In this document: positions 12,362 to 25,400 of the stretch, in pieces
How the letters are laid out: every line of letters starts with the position of its first letter
Numbering within the stretch: the first letter of the stretch is position 1
DNA from: Rutidosis leptorrhynchoides
Lineage: Eukaryota > Streptophyta > Magnoliopsida > Asterales > Asteraceae
Reading direction: 5' to 3'
Length of the DNA: 64,000 nt
Assembly (NCBI RefSeq): GCF_046630445.1
Contig: NC_092341.1
Coordinates: forward strand, 257,902,001-257,966,000
Notes under the pieces: model-generated
Told to the model about the DNA's origin: nothing
The model's input: the letters and a program-made list of their open reading frames with translations, nothing else
Database searches by the model: none
Program-made: the position numbers and the translations under genes

Positions 12362-12495
12362 CCAGGCGCAAATTGCGGCTGGTGGGCTCAATTTGCGGCT
12401 GGCTGGAGTTCTTCAGCGCCTAAATGGGCGTATTCTTGCGGCCACTATTGTGGCTGGCCGTAATTTGCGGCCAGTAGGCGCAAATGGCGGCTGGA
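12362..12495 (+). repeat. GC-rich near-palindromic block in LTR1
   Basis: Repeated GCGCAAATTGCGGCTGG-like words, some in inverted form, stand out from the AT-rich surroundings. The LTR2 counterpart is at 18367-18476; it is shorter and contains CCGCAAATTGCGG with complementary 6-bp arms around one base. Confidence 0.7.
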
Positions 12496-13676
12496 AACGC
12501 ATTTTTGGTGATTTTCTTGATATTTTGAGTTTTAATGAAGGGTATTTGAGTCTTTTCACTTGGGGGTCGGTTTTGAGCCTCTAAAACTGATCCAATCTCA
12601 ATCTTATCCTCATTTACACACCAAACACTCTCATCTTCAACCCTAGAGAGAGAGAAGAGAGTTTAGAGAGAGAGAGCTCCATTTGGAGAAGAAGAAGGGT
12701 GTTTCGGGTCAAACCTCAAGTGTTAAAGTTGTTCATCTCATTCACGGCTACGTTGTGGTAGTGTTGGTAAGTTCTAACTCCGAAATTCATCTTTATGATT
12801 TGATATTCAAGTTAGGGTTTTGAGCTTTTTAGTTGTAAAACCAATTTAGATGATGAAGTGGGTTTATGGAAACTAGTTATTTTTGATACATGGCGGATTT
12901 TGAGTTGTTTAACGTTTTGGCCATGATTAGGCTTTGGTTATGGGTGTAATCACTCAGTTTAGTAATTTTGGAAGTGTTGGAACCCTTTTGGATGTATTTG
13001 GGTTGACTAATTTTGAATTGGGTCAAAATTAGGGTTTATGTGTCAAATTAGGTAAGTTAAGGGTTTAAAACTTGTGATTTGGTTTAATTGGTGTATTAGG
13101 GCCATTTTCACTTGTGTTAGTGATTATTGATTAGTTTGGGCATTTTTAATGACTTTGGTCAAAATGGGTAAATTGAATTGGGTCAAACTTGATGATGACA
13201 CTAGTTTTGGTCAAACGATTATTTAAACACTAGTGTTAAGTGTTAAAGGACGTGTTTGGATGTAAGTTAATCGTTAAAAATGATTTTGGGTTGAAATTTG
13301 GTGTTTTGGCAATAAAGTCAAACTTGGTCAACCATGGAATGGGTTTTTGTGTAAAATGCGAACTATTATGCGTTTAAAGGTTAAAGTTGATGTATTTGGG
13401 TATTTTGGGAATGCGGGAACTAGTCTCGTTAATTTTAGACCTTCGGGTAGCGTTAAAAGTGCAAAAGGGTGTATGTTGTACTTATGGTTCATTTGGGTGG
13501 GTCAGGAGTCCAAATGAGGTTGTATATTGATTATGTGTATACCTATATGCGTATTATAGGTAAACTCTTGCTCGGTTGCGTGTGGTAGAGATTTCGCGCA
13601 TGGTTTGTAATGCTCGAGTTCACAAGGTGAGTGGAATAATTATGCATGTATGTATATAGTGTATTTATTTGTGAAT

Positions 13677-14010
13677 GTTATAGTATGAACCAACGAGCCG
13701 GTAGTACCATAACATGTGTGTGACTAGTGTCATGATGTGAACCACGAGCCGGTAGCATCAGAGTGTGAACCACGAGCCGGTAGCACTATAAAATGAGATG
13801 CGAACCACGAGCCGGTAGCATCGAGTGTGAACCACGAGCCGGTAGCACTATAAACTAATATGTGAACCACGAGCCGGTAGCATCAAAGTGTGAACCACGA
13901 GCCGGTAGCACTATAAAAGAGTATGACTCAAATGCGTAGTGGCGTGAACCAAGGAGCCGGTAGCGTCATCGCATTACGTATGGTGTGAACCATGAGCCGG
14001 TAGCACCATA
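13677..14010 (+). repeat. Array of nine constant-loop, variable-stem hairpins in LTR1
   Basis: Nine copies of a core like TGAACCACGAGCCGGTAG occur, each bracketed by different but mutually complementary bases. Examples are TATGGTG..CACCATA (13979-14010), TGATG..CATCA, AGTG..CACT alternating with GATG..CATC, and GTTATAGTA..TACCATAAC with one mismatch (13677-13713). A few stems are imperfect. The same nine copies recur in LTR2. Confidence 0.9.
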
Positions 14011-14622
14011 GCGTTTATGGTTAACCATATGGTATTGTGTGTGTGTTGTAGTGTAGCATATTATATTGTTTGAGTATATGCTATTGGTTATGCTAGCTTG
14101 CGATATTGGAGGTTTTTAGCTTGATACTTGAGATGGTTTGCTAATTATGTTGCTAGCATGTATGCGGTATGTGAGTAAGTGTATGCAAGTAGGTACATTA
14201 TATATGTATATGTATAATTATTGCATTCACTAAGCTTTATGCTTACCACTCTCGTTGTTTACCTTTTTACAGGTATTGTAACTGTGAAGCTAGTTAGTCG
14301 TTAGACTAGATGCGTATGAGCGCTTGGGCTCGATGGGGTAGCTTTCGGATATGGATGTGGATTGGAGATTTGGTAGATCTTCGGGATTATGCTCTTGGTA
14401 TCGGGTTGGGCTATTGTGTCTTAACCGTCGTGTTGAATAAATGTTTCGAGGTCGTATTGTTTGGTTGTGTCAAGTCAAACCTTGTATGTGAAATACATTC
14501 TCGTAAGGATGTATGATGTCAATTGTAAACCAAGAGTCGAGATAAAACGTTAACATGTTATTATGATAAATTGTTAAACGTATCGAAATGCTATGTAATA
14601 TGAACGTATGAATGGGACCTAA

Positions 14623-14744
<122 letters not shown>

Positions 14745-14782
14745 ACTCCGTTTTTAGTTTATCGGATTGGGGTTGTTTCAAG

Positions 14783-14794
14783 TGGTATCAGAGC
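14783..14794 (+). promoter_or_regulatory. Primer-binding site of A
   Basis: TGGTATCAGAGC, complementary to the 3' end of plant initiator tRNA-Met, begins 2 bp after the LTR end. Confidence 0.92.
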
Positions 14795-17700
14795 ATAGTC
14801 TAAGGGAATTAGGTGACCTTGGAATAGGTGCCTAGTCTTAGACTTATTGGCGGTTGTGCGTTATTTGCTGGACTTGTAGGAATACGGGTCAGATTGAGAT
14901 TTGTTAGTGCCTTAGAGTAGGTGACTAACTAGAACTTGCGTTTGTCCAAAGTGTGATTATGTGGGCCTTATTTCGTGTGTAAATTAGTACCTTAGATTGC
15001 TAGTGCCTAATGTAAGTAGGCGAACTTGGACGTTGTTTTAGTGATAGTCACCTAGGTTGTAGGTTGACTTGTTGTTGCGGTGTACTTGTGTATATTTATT
15101 ATTATATTGTATATAGGTGTATATATATACAGGTATCTATTGGGGCGATGTCCTAGAGACGAATCTATTGGAAGGATTCAAATATTTGGCGGTTTGAGTG
15201 ATCAAGTTCGCGGTAAGGACTTTGGTCACTCGGGTACTAGGAAATATCGCGTGTTATTTTGTGTGAATGTTGCGCCAGTCCGGGTAAAGTACTTTGCGTG
15301 ACCATGTGAAAATGGTAAGGTACGCATTTGTAATAGTGACCGATCACCATTATTACGAAAGTGTATCTTGACACCAAGCATGACATGACAAGTACCGAAC
15401 GGAGGAAACGTGGCATAGTTGGGGTAGAACGGGACGAGTTAGGAATCTTTTATTGGTTCCTAGGATATAGTAGTCTCGAGTGATGTACTTGTTGTCACAT
15501 CGGGTTCTCTGTGAGTCGGGAAGTATTACGGTGGATTCGATTAGTTAAGTGAGTGAGCCAACTCACGAGTTTGATGCGTGCTTAGTCACCGTAAGTAGTG
15601 GGTGCACTATTGAGATTATTATTGGTTTTAGTTACCCATCGTAACTATGATGACCGATTTATTGTATGCGTGTGTGTGCGTCGAGGACTTAAATTCCATA
15701 ATGGAATGCGACAAGTCTAATGATTGTAATTTTGAGTTACACTCGGTAGAGTGTGTGGTTAGAGAATCGTGTTGGGATTCTTGTTGTGAGTCGCCTTGGA
15801 ATTGGCGAATCGAGGAGTCTTCGGGTCATTAAACTCATGGGAGTGGGACCCGTATGACGGTGATTGCGTTAGTGCTTTAGTGTGTTATGGATTATAGGGT
15901 AACATTCCTAACGGAATATCCCTTATAGTAGTGGTGTTATCGAGATGTAGAAGGGTGTAAGACTTGGTGTTCCCGAGCATCTCCTTAGTATTAGATGAAG
16001 GGCCTCATTAGGCTATATCGTTTGGCCTTGTGGAATTGTGGGTGACGTGTAATCGCTAGGAACTTTTGAGAAGACAATAAACCGTAAGGTTTGTCGGGTA
16101 GGTATGACTTCGGGAAATTATTGTGGAGAAGTTGGTGACATCGGGTGTATGGAACCTAAAGATCGAGTTTCTAAATCTCGATAGGTTGCGGTGGGAGTTG
16201 CATGACACTGCGACGGGTGCCTTTTTATACCTGCTGGTGTAATGGTCAACTCCGGTAGTGGTGTGATCACTTTGTGCTTAGGGTTCCCGTGAGATACCCT
16301 TGAAAGCAGCAGAGATTACGAAAGTGATCGATGGGTGATAGTAATTCGACGGTTGCGAAAGTCGAAGTTTAAGTGCATTGCGGTAAATACTTCTTATGAA
16401 GTGGCGGATGAGCGAATCTGGTTACTCTTAAGTGATAGACGGTTAAGATGACTGGTGAGCCGGTGACGGACTTAATGGTCGGATAGGCCTAAGGTTATGA
16501 TGAAGTGTTGATATTGTGGTCAACGAAATTATTGTATCGGATTGGTCAATCTTCTCCATGAGAGTGAGCAATTACGGATACTGGTTCGTTGAGTGGAAGG
16601 TCGGGTTATCTCGACTGAGATGCACGACTGATTTATCGGAGTGACGTATACTTAAGCATAGAGACGTATGTGGGACTTTGGTGGAGTTCGCTTTGCGAAC
16701 GATTAAGGCAGTCGATTGTGATTTGTGGTATGAAGGTGCGAAGTCGTCACTTGTACGACATCTCTGGTAATTTTGTATGATGGCTCTGAGAGCCTAAAGT
16801 GAATTTGCAGTGATTCGGTGTTTATGATCAGTGATGAGAATGATCATGTGTGTTGTGGAATGGAAATTCCGCTGGATGTTATCATCTTGGCGGTGAGAAT
16901 GTGGAGCTGAATCCAAAGTGGGGGAGTTTTTACTACCGCCCGAGGAAGCTCCCGTGGTACTAGATCAAGTGAAGTGTTAGACTTCTTATGTAAGGTGGTC
17001 GTGTAGTACCAAAGTGTGGTATGAGACCAAGTGTGAAGTTTGAGATCACGGAAGTGAGAGAGTGAAGCTGTCATTGCTGGTGCTCTCGTAGTGAAAATAT
17101 GGATTGTCGTGAAACTCGGTCAGTATTATTGAATGGGAACGAGTTCGATATCGTGGTGGTTGTTGTATTTATTCCCTATCGGGAAACGTGATCGTGGAAA
17201 TTGTCAGTGGATTATTCCACTTCGTGGATGATTGTGAGGGGGGAGTGCCGGTCCAAATTGTCTCACATAGAGACACGCGGTTGTTGTTTGTTTGTAAGAG
17301 TGTATTCCCTAGTGATGTGACCCGTGGGTGGCATGGAAATGTCGAGACCATCCTTAATGGACTGTCTAGGTAGGAGGATTCACCCTGCATAGGTGAATAT
17401 ATTTGTAGGTCAGTGTGGCAAATCGCGAGTTGTTATGATGATAATTCGTTGTTGACGCGATTCTAGTACACGAATAGTTTCCATTCTATTACTAGGAAGC
17501 CGTAGTGTATGATGTGTTGTAGGGTTTAAGGGAGAAACCCTGTGTCGAGTGTTGATGTTTTTCCTAGTTCGTGGTGTATTATTATCGTCCTGGATTAATC
17601 CAGAGACTGGTGGTCGTGTACGGATCGATCGATGGGAAAGTTTGTGTTCCCTAGAGTGATTATTTTGGTGATACCGAAATTTCTTCATTGAAGGAATAAT

Positions 17701-18008
17701 CCGGTTGGGGAGATGAGGGAAGTTGTTTCTTGAAATAGAGAACATACTTGATTGGCCGGTTGAGTGGTGCGTTATGGACTGTTAAAGTACAGAGTTTTAA
17801 TGGGGGCAATTTGAACGTTGAACGCGTGAAATATCGCTTGTTGCGATAATGCACGCTAGTGATTATTAGCGTGTGGCGAAAACTTCGGATTAATGGAAAT
17901 CGTTAGTTGAATTGTTGCGGACATCAAGTTTGGATGTTTGTCGGAGGACTATAGAGTGTAGGTTCGAATTGGTTAAGTGATTAGGATCACGAGGACGTGA
18001 TCGAAATA

Positions 18009-18021
18009 AGTGGGGGAGAGT
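18009..18021 (+). promoter_or_regulatory. Polypurine tract of A
   Basis: AGTGGGGGAGAGT ends directly at the LTR2 start TGTAACATCC. Confidence 0.8.
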
Positions 18022-20010
18022 TGTAACATCCCGTTTTTCATCATAACATGTCCAAGGTACGTGATTAACTTTAGAATGTCCATACTTGGTTGTATAATAG
18101 TATAAAGATGATTGTACGATGAGTGCATGAAGTGTACCAAGCGTGTACGTGTTTCTTGTTCGAATGTCGAAGAAAACTGGACGTTGTTTGAGTTATAAGA
18201 TGTGTACGTACCTTTTCGACCCCAAATAAAGTTTGAGTTGATATTTCAAAACCTTACCATTAGAAAGGAAATCTTATTACGTTTCCAACGATATTTGATT
18301 CGTCGAAAACGGAGTTAAGGTTTGAAAGTTACGAGCAAAACAAGTGTCAGAAAAATGCGAAAAAGGGCCCAGCCGCAAATTGCGGCTGGTGGGCGCAATT
18401 TTCGGCTGGCTGGAGTTCTTCAGTGCCTAAATGGGCTTATTCTTGCGGCTACTTAGGCGCAAATTGCGGCTGGAAACGCATTTTTGGTGATTTTCTTGAT
18501 ATTTTGAGTTTTAATGAAGGGTATTTGAGTCTTTTCACTTGGGGGTCGGTTTTGAGCCTCTAAAACTGATCCAATCTCAATCTTATCCTCATTTACACAC
18601 CAAACACTCTCATCTTCAACCCTAGAGAGAGAGAGAAGAGATTTTAGAGAGAGAGAGAGCTCCATTTGGAGAAGAAGAAGGGTGTTTCGGGTCAAACCTC
18701 AAGTGTTAAAGTTGTTCATCTCGTTCACGGCTACGTTGTGGTAGTGTTGGTAAGTTCTAACTCCGAAATTCATCTTTATGATTTGATATTCAAGTTAGGG
18801 TTTTGAGCTTTTTAGTTGTAAAACCAATTTAGATGATGAAGTGGGTTTATGGAAACTAGTTATTTTTGATACATGGCGGGTTTTGGGTTGTTTAACGTTT
18901 TGGCCATGATTAGGCTTTGGTTATGGGTGTAATCACTCATTTTAGTAATTTTGGAAGTGTTGGAACCCTTTTGAATGTATTTGGGTTGACTAATTTTGAA
19001 TTGAGTCAAAATTAGGGTTTATGTGTCAAATTGGGTAAGTTAAGGGTTTAACACTTGTGATTTGGTTTAATTGGTGTATTAGGGCTATTTTCACTTGTGT
19101 TAGTGATTATTGATTAGTTTGGGCATTTTTAATGACTTTGGTCAAAATGGGTAAATTGAATTGGGTCAAACTTGATGATGACACTAGTTTTGGTCAAACG
19201 ATTGTTTAAACACTAGTGTTAAGTGTTAAAGGACGTGTTTGGATGTAAGTTAATCGTTAAAAATGATTTTGGGTTGAAATTTGGTGTTTTGGCAATAAAG
19301 TCGAACTTGGTCAACCATGGAATGGGTTTTTGTGTAAAATGCGAACTATTATGCGTTTAAAGGTTAAAGTTGATGTGTTTGGGTATTTTGGGAATGCGGG
19401 AACTAGTCTCGTTAGTTTTAGACCTTCGGGTAGCGTTAAAAGTGCAAAAGGGTGTATGTTGTACTTATGGTTCATTTAGGTGGGTCAGGAGTCCAAATGA
19501 GGTTGTATATTGATTATGTGTATACCTATATGCGTATTATAGGTAAACTCTTGCTCGGTTGCGTGTGGTGGAGATTTCGCGCATGGTTTGTAATGCTCGA
19601 GTTCACAAGGTGAGTGGAATAATTATGCATGTATGTATATAGTGTATTTATTTGTGAATGTTATAGTATGAACCAACGAGCCGGTAGTACCATAACATGT
19701 GTGTGACGAGTGTCATGATGTGAACCACGAGCCGGTAGCATCAGAGTGTGAACCACGAGCCGGTAGCACTATAAAATGAGATGTGAACCACGAGCCGGTA
19801 GCATCGAGTGTGAACCACGAGCCGGTAGCACTATAAACTAAGATGTGAACCACGAGCCGGTAGCATCAAAGTGTGAACCACGAGCCGGTAGCACTATAAA
19901 AGAGTATGACTCAAATGCGTAGTGGCGTGAACCAAGGAGCCGGTAGCGTCATAGCATTACGTATGGTGTGAACCACGAGCTGGTAGCACCATAGCGTTTA
20001 TGGTTAACCG
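18022..20010 (+). repeat. 3' LTR of A (LTR2), first part
   Basis: This is colinear with LTR1 from 12015 to about 14026, including the hairpin array. Relative to LTR1 it lacks part of the GC-rich block. It breaks off at GGTTAACC, where B pol sequence begins. Confidence 0.9.
19670..19993 (+). repeat. Array of nine hairpins in LTR2
   Basis: Same order of nine units as LTR1. Copy 6 reads GATG..CATC here and TATG..CATC in LTR1, so LTR2 keeps the full stem. Confidence 0.9.
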
Positions 20011-22381
20011 TTTGGTTTAACTAATGCACCAGCTGTGTTCATGGACCTTATGAACCGAGTGTGTGGACCATACCTTGACAAGTTTGTCATTGTTTTCATT
20101 GATGACATACTTATTTACTCAAAGAATGACCAAGAACACGGTGAATATTTGAGAAAGGTGTTAGAAGTATTGAGGAAGGAAGAATTGTACGCCAAATTTT
20201 CAAAGTGTGCATTTTGGTTGGAAGAAGTTCAATTCCTCGGTCACATAGTGAACAAAAAAAGGTATTAAGGTGGATCCGGCAAAGATAGAAACTGTTGAAA
20301 AGTGGGAAACCCCAAAAACTCCGAAACACATACGTCAGTTTTTAGGACTAGCTGGTTACTACAGAAGGTTCATCCAAGACTTTTCCAGAATAGCAAAACC
20401 CTTGACTGCATTAACGCATAAAGGGAAGAAATTTGAATGGAATGATGAACAAGAGAAAGCGTTTCAGTTATTGAAGAAAAAGCTAACTACGGCACCTGTA
20501 TTGTCATTGCCTGAAGGGAATGATGATTTTGTGATTTATTGTGACACATCAAAGCAAGGTCTCGGTTGTGTATTAATGCAACGAACGAAGGTGATTGCTT
20601 ATGCGTCTAGACAATTGAAGATTCACGAGCAAAATTATACGACGCATGATTTGGAATTAGGCGCGGTTGTTTTTGCATTAAAGACTTGGAGGCACTACTT
20701 ATATGGGGTCAAAAGTATTATATATACCGACCACAAAAGTCTTCAGCACATATTTAATCAGAAACAACTGAATATGAGGCAGCGTAGGTGGATTGAATTG
20801 TTGAATGATTACGACTTTGAGATTCGTTACCACCCGGGGAAGGCAAATGTGGTAGCCGACGCCTTGAGCAGAAAGGACAGAGAACCCATTCGAGTAAAAT
20901 CTGTGAATATAATGATTCACAATAACCTTACTACTCAAATAAAGGAGGCGCAACAAGGAGTTTTAAAAGAGGGAAATTTAAAGGATGAAATACCCAAAGG
21001 ATCGGAGAAGCATCTTAATATTCGGGAAGACGGAACCCGGTATAGGGCTGAAAGAATTTGGGTACCAAAATTTGGAGATATGAGAGAAATGGTACTTAGA
21101 GAAGCTCATAAAACTAGATACTCAATACATCCTGGAACGGGAAAGATGTACAAGGATCTTAAGAAACATTTTTGGTGGCCAGGTATGAAAGCCGATATTG
21201 CTAAATATGTAGGAGAATGTTTGACGTGTTCTAAGGTCAAAGCTGAGCATCAGAAACCATCAGGTCTACTTCAACAACCCGAAATCCCGGAATGGAAATG
21301 GGAAAACATTACCATGGATTTCATCACTAAATTGCCAAGGACTGCAAGTGGTTTTGATACTATTTGGGTAATAGTTGATCGTCTCACCAAATCAGCACAC
21401 TTCCTGCCAATAAGAGAAGATGACAAGATGGAGACGTTAGCACGACTGTATTTGAAGGAAGTCGTCTCCAGACATGGAATACCAATCTCTATTATCTCTG
21501 ATAGGGATGGCAGATTTATTTCAAGATTCTGGCAGACATTACAGCAAGCATTAGGAACTCGTCTAGACATGAGTACTGCCTATCATCCACAAACTGATGG
21601 GCAGAGCGAAAGGATGATACAAACGCTTGAAGACATGCTACGAGCATGTGTTATCGATTTCGGAAACAGTTGGGATCGACATCTACCGTTAGCAGAATTT
21701 TCCTACAACAACAGCTACCATTCAAGCATTGAGATGGCGCCGTTTGAAGCACTTTATGGTAGAAAGTGCAGGTCTCCGATTTGTTGGAGTGAAGTGGGGG
21801 ATAGACAGATTACGGGTCCGGAGATAATACAAGAAACTACCGAGAAAATCATCCAAATTCAACAAAGATTGAAAACCGCCCAGAGTCGACAAAAGAGCTA
21901 CGCGGACAGTAAAAGAAAAGATATAGAGTTTGAAATTGGAGAAATGGTCATGCTTAAGGTTTCACCTTGGAAAGGCGTTGTTCGATTTGGTAAACGGGGG
22001 AAACTAAATCCAAGGTACATTGGACCATTCAAGATTATAGATCGTGTCGGACCGGTAGCTTACCAACTGGAGCTACCTCAACAACTCGCGGCTGTACATA
22101 ACACTTTTCACGTCTCAAATTTGAAGAAATGTTTTGCTAAAGAAGATCTCACTATTCCGTTGGACGAAATCAAAATCAATGAAAAACTTCAATTCATTGA
22201 AGAACCCGTCTAAATAATGGATCGTGAGGTTAAGAGACTTAAACAAAACAAGATACCGATTGTTAAGGTTCGATGGAATGCTCGCAGAGGACCCGAGTTC
22301 ACCTGGGAGCGTGAAGATCAGATGAAGAAGAAATACCCGCATTTATTTCCAGAAGATACGTCAACACCTCCAACTGCTTAA
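20011..22381 (+). pseudogene. Pol fragment of B: reverse transcriptase C-half, RNase H, integrase, chromodomain-like tail
   Basis: The fragment opens at [10 protein letters not shown] and keeps the polymerase motif [11 protein letters not shown] one-base excess in the A-run at 20254-20260 shifts the frame, and the first frame stops at 20266-20268. The second frame (20270-22213) has RNase H ([37 protein letters not shown]), the integrase zinc finger ([11 protein letters not shown], then [11 protein letters not shown]) and the integrase core with D-x-E residues in [17 protein letters not shown] and [15 protein letters not shown] at 22211-22213 then cuts off the last 55 codons, which encode a basic chromodomain-like tail (VKVRWNARRGPEFTWERED) and end at 22379-22381. 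Two lesions and the missing N-terminus make it inactive. Tail and order point to the chromovirus branch (Tekay/Del-like). Confidence 0.93.
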
Positions 22382-22400
22382 AATTTCGGGACGAAATTTA

Positions 22401-22416
22401 TTTAACGGGTAGGTAC
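22401..22416 (+). promoter_or_regulatory. Polypurine tract region of B
   Basis: TTTAACGGGTAGGTAC lies immediately before the LTR start. Upstream is the block AAATTTCGGGACGAAATTT (22381-22399), also found on the minus strand in C near 54280. Confidence 0.65.
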
Positions 22417-25400
22417 TGTAGTGACCCGAACTTTTCCATGTTTATATATATATTAAATGAAATTGTTATTTACGTGATTAAGTGTTTCCAACATGTTAAG
22501 CAATCAAACTTGTTAAGACTTGATTAATTGAAATAGGTTTCATATAGACAATTGACCACCCAAGTTGACCGGTGATTCACGAACGTTAAAACTTGTAAAA
22601 ACTTGTAAAAACTATATGATGACATATATATGGATATATATATAGTTAACATGATATTATGATAAGTAAACATATCATTAAGTATATTAACAATGAACTA
22701 CATATGTAAAAACAAGACTACTAACTTAATGATTTTGAAACGAGACATATATGTAACGATTATCGTTGTAACGACATTTAATGTATATATATCATATTAA
22801 GAGATATTTATACATCATAGTATCATGATAATATAATAATTTAAAATCTCATTTGATATTATGAACATTGGGTTAACAACACTTAACAAGATCGTTAACC
22901 TAAAGGTTTCAAAACAACACTTACATGTAACGACTAACGATGACTTAACGACTCAGTTAAAATGTATATACATGTAGTGTTTTAATATGTATTCATACAC
23001 TTTTGAAAGACTTCAAGACACTTATCAAAATACTTCTACTTAACAAAAATGCTTACAATTACATCCTCGTTCAGTTTCATCAACAATTCTACTCGTATGC
23101 ACCCGTATTCGTACTCGTACAATACACAGCTTTTAGATGTATGTACTATTGGTATATACAATCCAATGATCAGCTCTTAGCAGCCCATGTGAGTCACCTA
23201 ACACATGTGGGAACCATCATTTGGCAACTAGCATGAAATATTTCATAAAATTACAAAAATATGAGTAATCATTCATGACTTATTTACATGAAAACAAAAT
23301 TACATATCCTTTATATCTAATCCATACACCAACGACCAAAAACACCTACAAACACTTTAATTCTTCAATTTTCTTCATCTAATTGATCTCTCTCAAGTTC
23401 TATCTTCAAGTTCTAAGTGTTCTTCATAAATTCTACAAGTTCTAGTTACATAAAATCAAGAATACTTTCAAGTTTGCTAGCTCACTTCCAATCTTGTAAG
23501 GTGATCATCCAACCTCAAGAAATCTTTGTTTCTTACAGTAGGTTATCATTCTAATACAAGATAATAATCATATTCAAACTTTGGTTCAATTTCTATAACT
23601 ATAACAATCTTATTTCAAGTGATGATCTTACTTGAACTTGTTTTCGTGTCATGATTCTGCTTCAAGAACTTCGAGCCATCCAAGGATCCGTTGAAGCTAG
23701 ATCCATTTTTCTCTTTTCCAGTAGGTTTATCCAAGGAACTTAAGGTAGTAATGATGTTCATAACACCATTCGATTCATACATATAAAGCTATCTTATTCG
23801 AAGGTTTAAACTTGTAATCACTAGAACATAGTTTAGTTAATTCTAAACTTGTTCGCAAACAAAAGTTAATCCTTATAACTTGACTTTTAAAATCAACTAA
23901 ACACATGTTCTATATCTATATGATATGCTAACTTAATGATTTAAAACCTGGAAACACGAAAAACACCGTAAAACCGGATTTACGCCGTCGTAGTAACACC
24001 GCGGGCTGTTTTGGGTTAGTTAATTAAAAACTATGATAAACTTTGATTTAAAAGTTGTTATTATGAGAAAATGATTCTTATTATGAACATGAAGCTATAT
24101 CCAAAAATTATGATTAAACTCAAAGTGGAAGTATGTTTTCTAAAATGGTCATCTAGACGTCGTTCTTTCGACTGAAATGACTACCTTTATAAAAATGACT
24201 TGTAACTTATTTTTCCGACTATAAACCTATACTTTTTCTGTTTAGATTCATAAAATAGAGTTCAATATGAAACCATATTAATTTGATTCACTCAAAACGG
24301 ATTTAAAATGAAGAAGTTATGGGTAAAACAAGATTGGATAATTTTTCTCATTTTAGCTACGTGAAAATTGGTAACAAATCTATTCCAACCATAACTTAAT
24401 CAACTTGTATTGTATATTATGTAATCTTGAGATACCATAGACACGTATACAATGTTTCGACCTATCATGTCGACACATCTATATATATTTCGGAACAACC
24501 ATAGACACTCTATATGTGAATGTTGGAGTTAGCTATACAGGGTTGAGGTTGATTCCAAAATATATATAGTTTGAGTTGTGATCAATACTGAGATACATAT
24601 ACAATGGGTCGTGGATTGATTCAAGATAATATTTATCGATTTATTTCTGTACATCTAACTGTGGACAACTAGTTGTAGGTTACTAACGAGGACAGCTGAC
24701 TTAATAAACTTAAAACATCAAAATATATTAAAAGTGTTGTAAATATATTTTGAACATACTTTGATATATATGTATATATTGTTATAGGTTCGTGAATCAA
24801 CCAGTGGCCAAGTCTTACTTCCCGACGAAGTAAAAATCTATGAAAGTGAGTTATAGTCCCACTTTTAAAATCTAATATTTTTGGGATGAGAATACATGCA
24901 GGTTTTATAAATGATTTACAAAATAGACACAAGTACGTGAAACTACATTCTATGGTTGAATTATCGAAATCGAATATGCCCCTTTTTATTAAGTCTGGTA
25001 ATCTAAGAATTAGGAAACAGACACCCTAATTGACGCGAATCCTAAAGATAGATCTATTGGGCCTAACAAACCCCATCCAAAGTACCGGATGCTTTAGTAC
25101 TTCGAAATTTATATCATATCCGAAGGGTGTCCCGGAATGATGGGGATATTCTTATATATGCATCTTGTTAATGTCGGTTACCAGGTGTTCACCATATGAA
25201 TGATTTTTATCTCTATGTATGGGATGTATATTGAAATATGAAATCTTGTGGTCTATTATTATGATTTGATATATATAGGTTAAACCTATAACTCACCAAC
25301 ATTTTTGTTGACGTTTTAAGCATGTTTATTCTCAGGTGATTATTAAGAGCTTCCGCTGTCGCATACTTAAATAAGGACGAGATTTGGAGTCCATGCTTGT

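Larger units (their letters stand above)
14781..18021 (+). other. Non-coding interior of A
   Basis: These 3.2 kb lie between primer site and polypurine tract. I read all frames for gag knuckles, the protease D-T/S-G, the polymerase YVDD and integrase motifs and found none. The short frames at 15080-15301, 15647-15832 and 17188-17854 show no family features. The base composition is less AT-rich than the LTRs. It ends with AGTGGGGGAGAGT (18009-18021), a good polypurine tract. Confidence 0.65.

Noticed and set aside
12195..12584. 129-residue frame in LTR1
   Set aside because: It lies over the GC-rich repeat block, and the second LTR does not keep the frame open.
13677..14010. CRISPR-like repeat-spacer layout of the GAACCACGAGCCGGTAG array
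   Set aside because: The spacers are short, AT-rich and self-similar, the array is in a plant LTR, and it is duplicated in the other LTR.
14310..14516. 68-residue frame, repeated at 25874-26080
   Set aside because: It is conserved only because both LTRs of A carry it; no domain, and it sits at the LTR 3' end where a gene is not expected.
17169..17854. Several 60-110-residue minus-strand frames inside A
   Set aside because: No motif, opposite to the element, and composition like the surrounding non-coding DNA.
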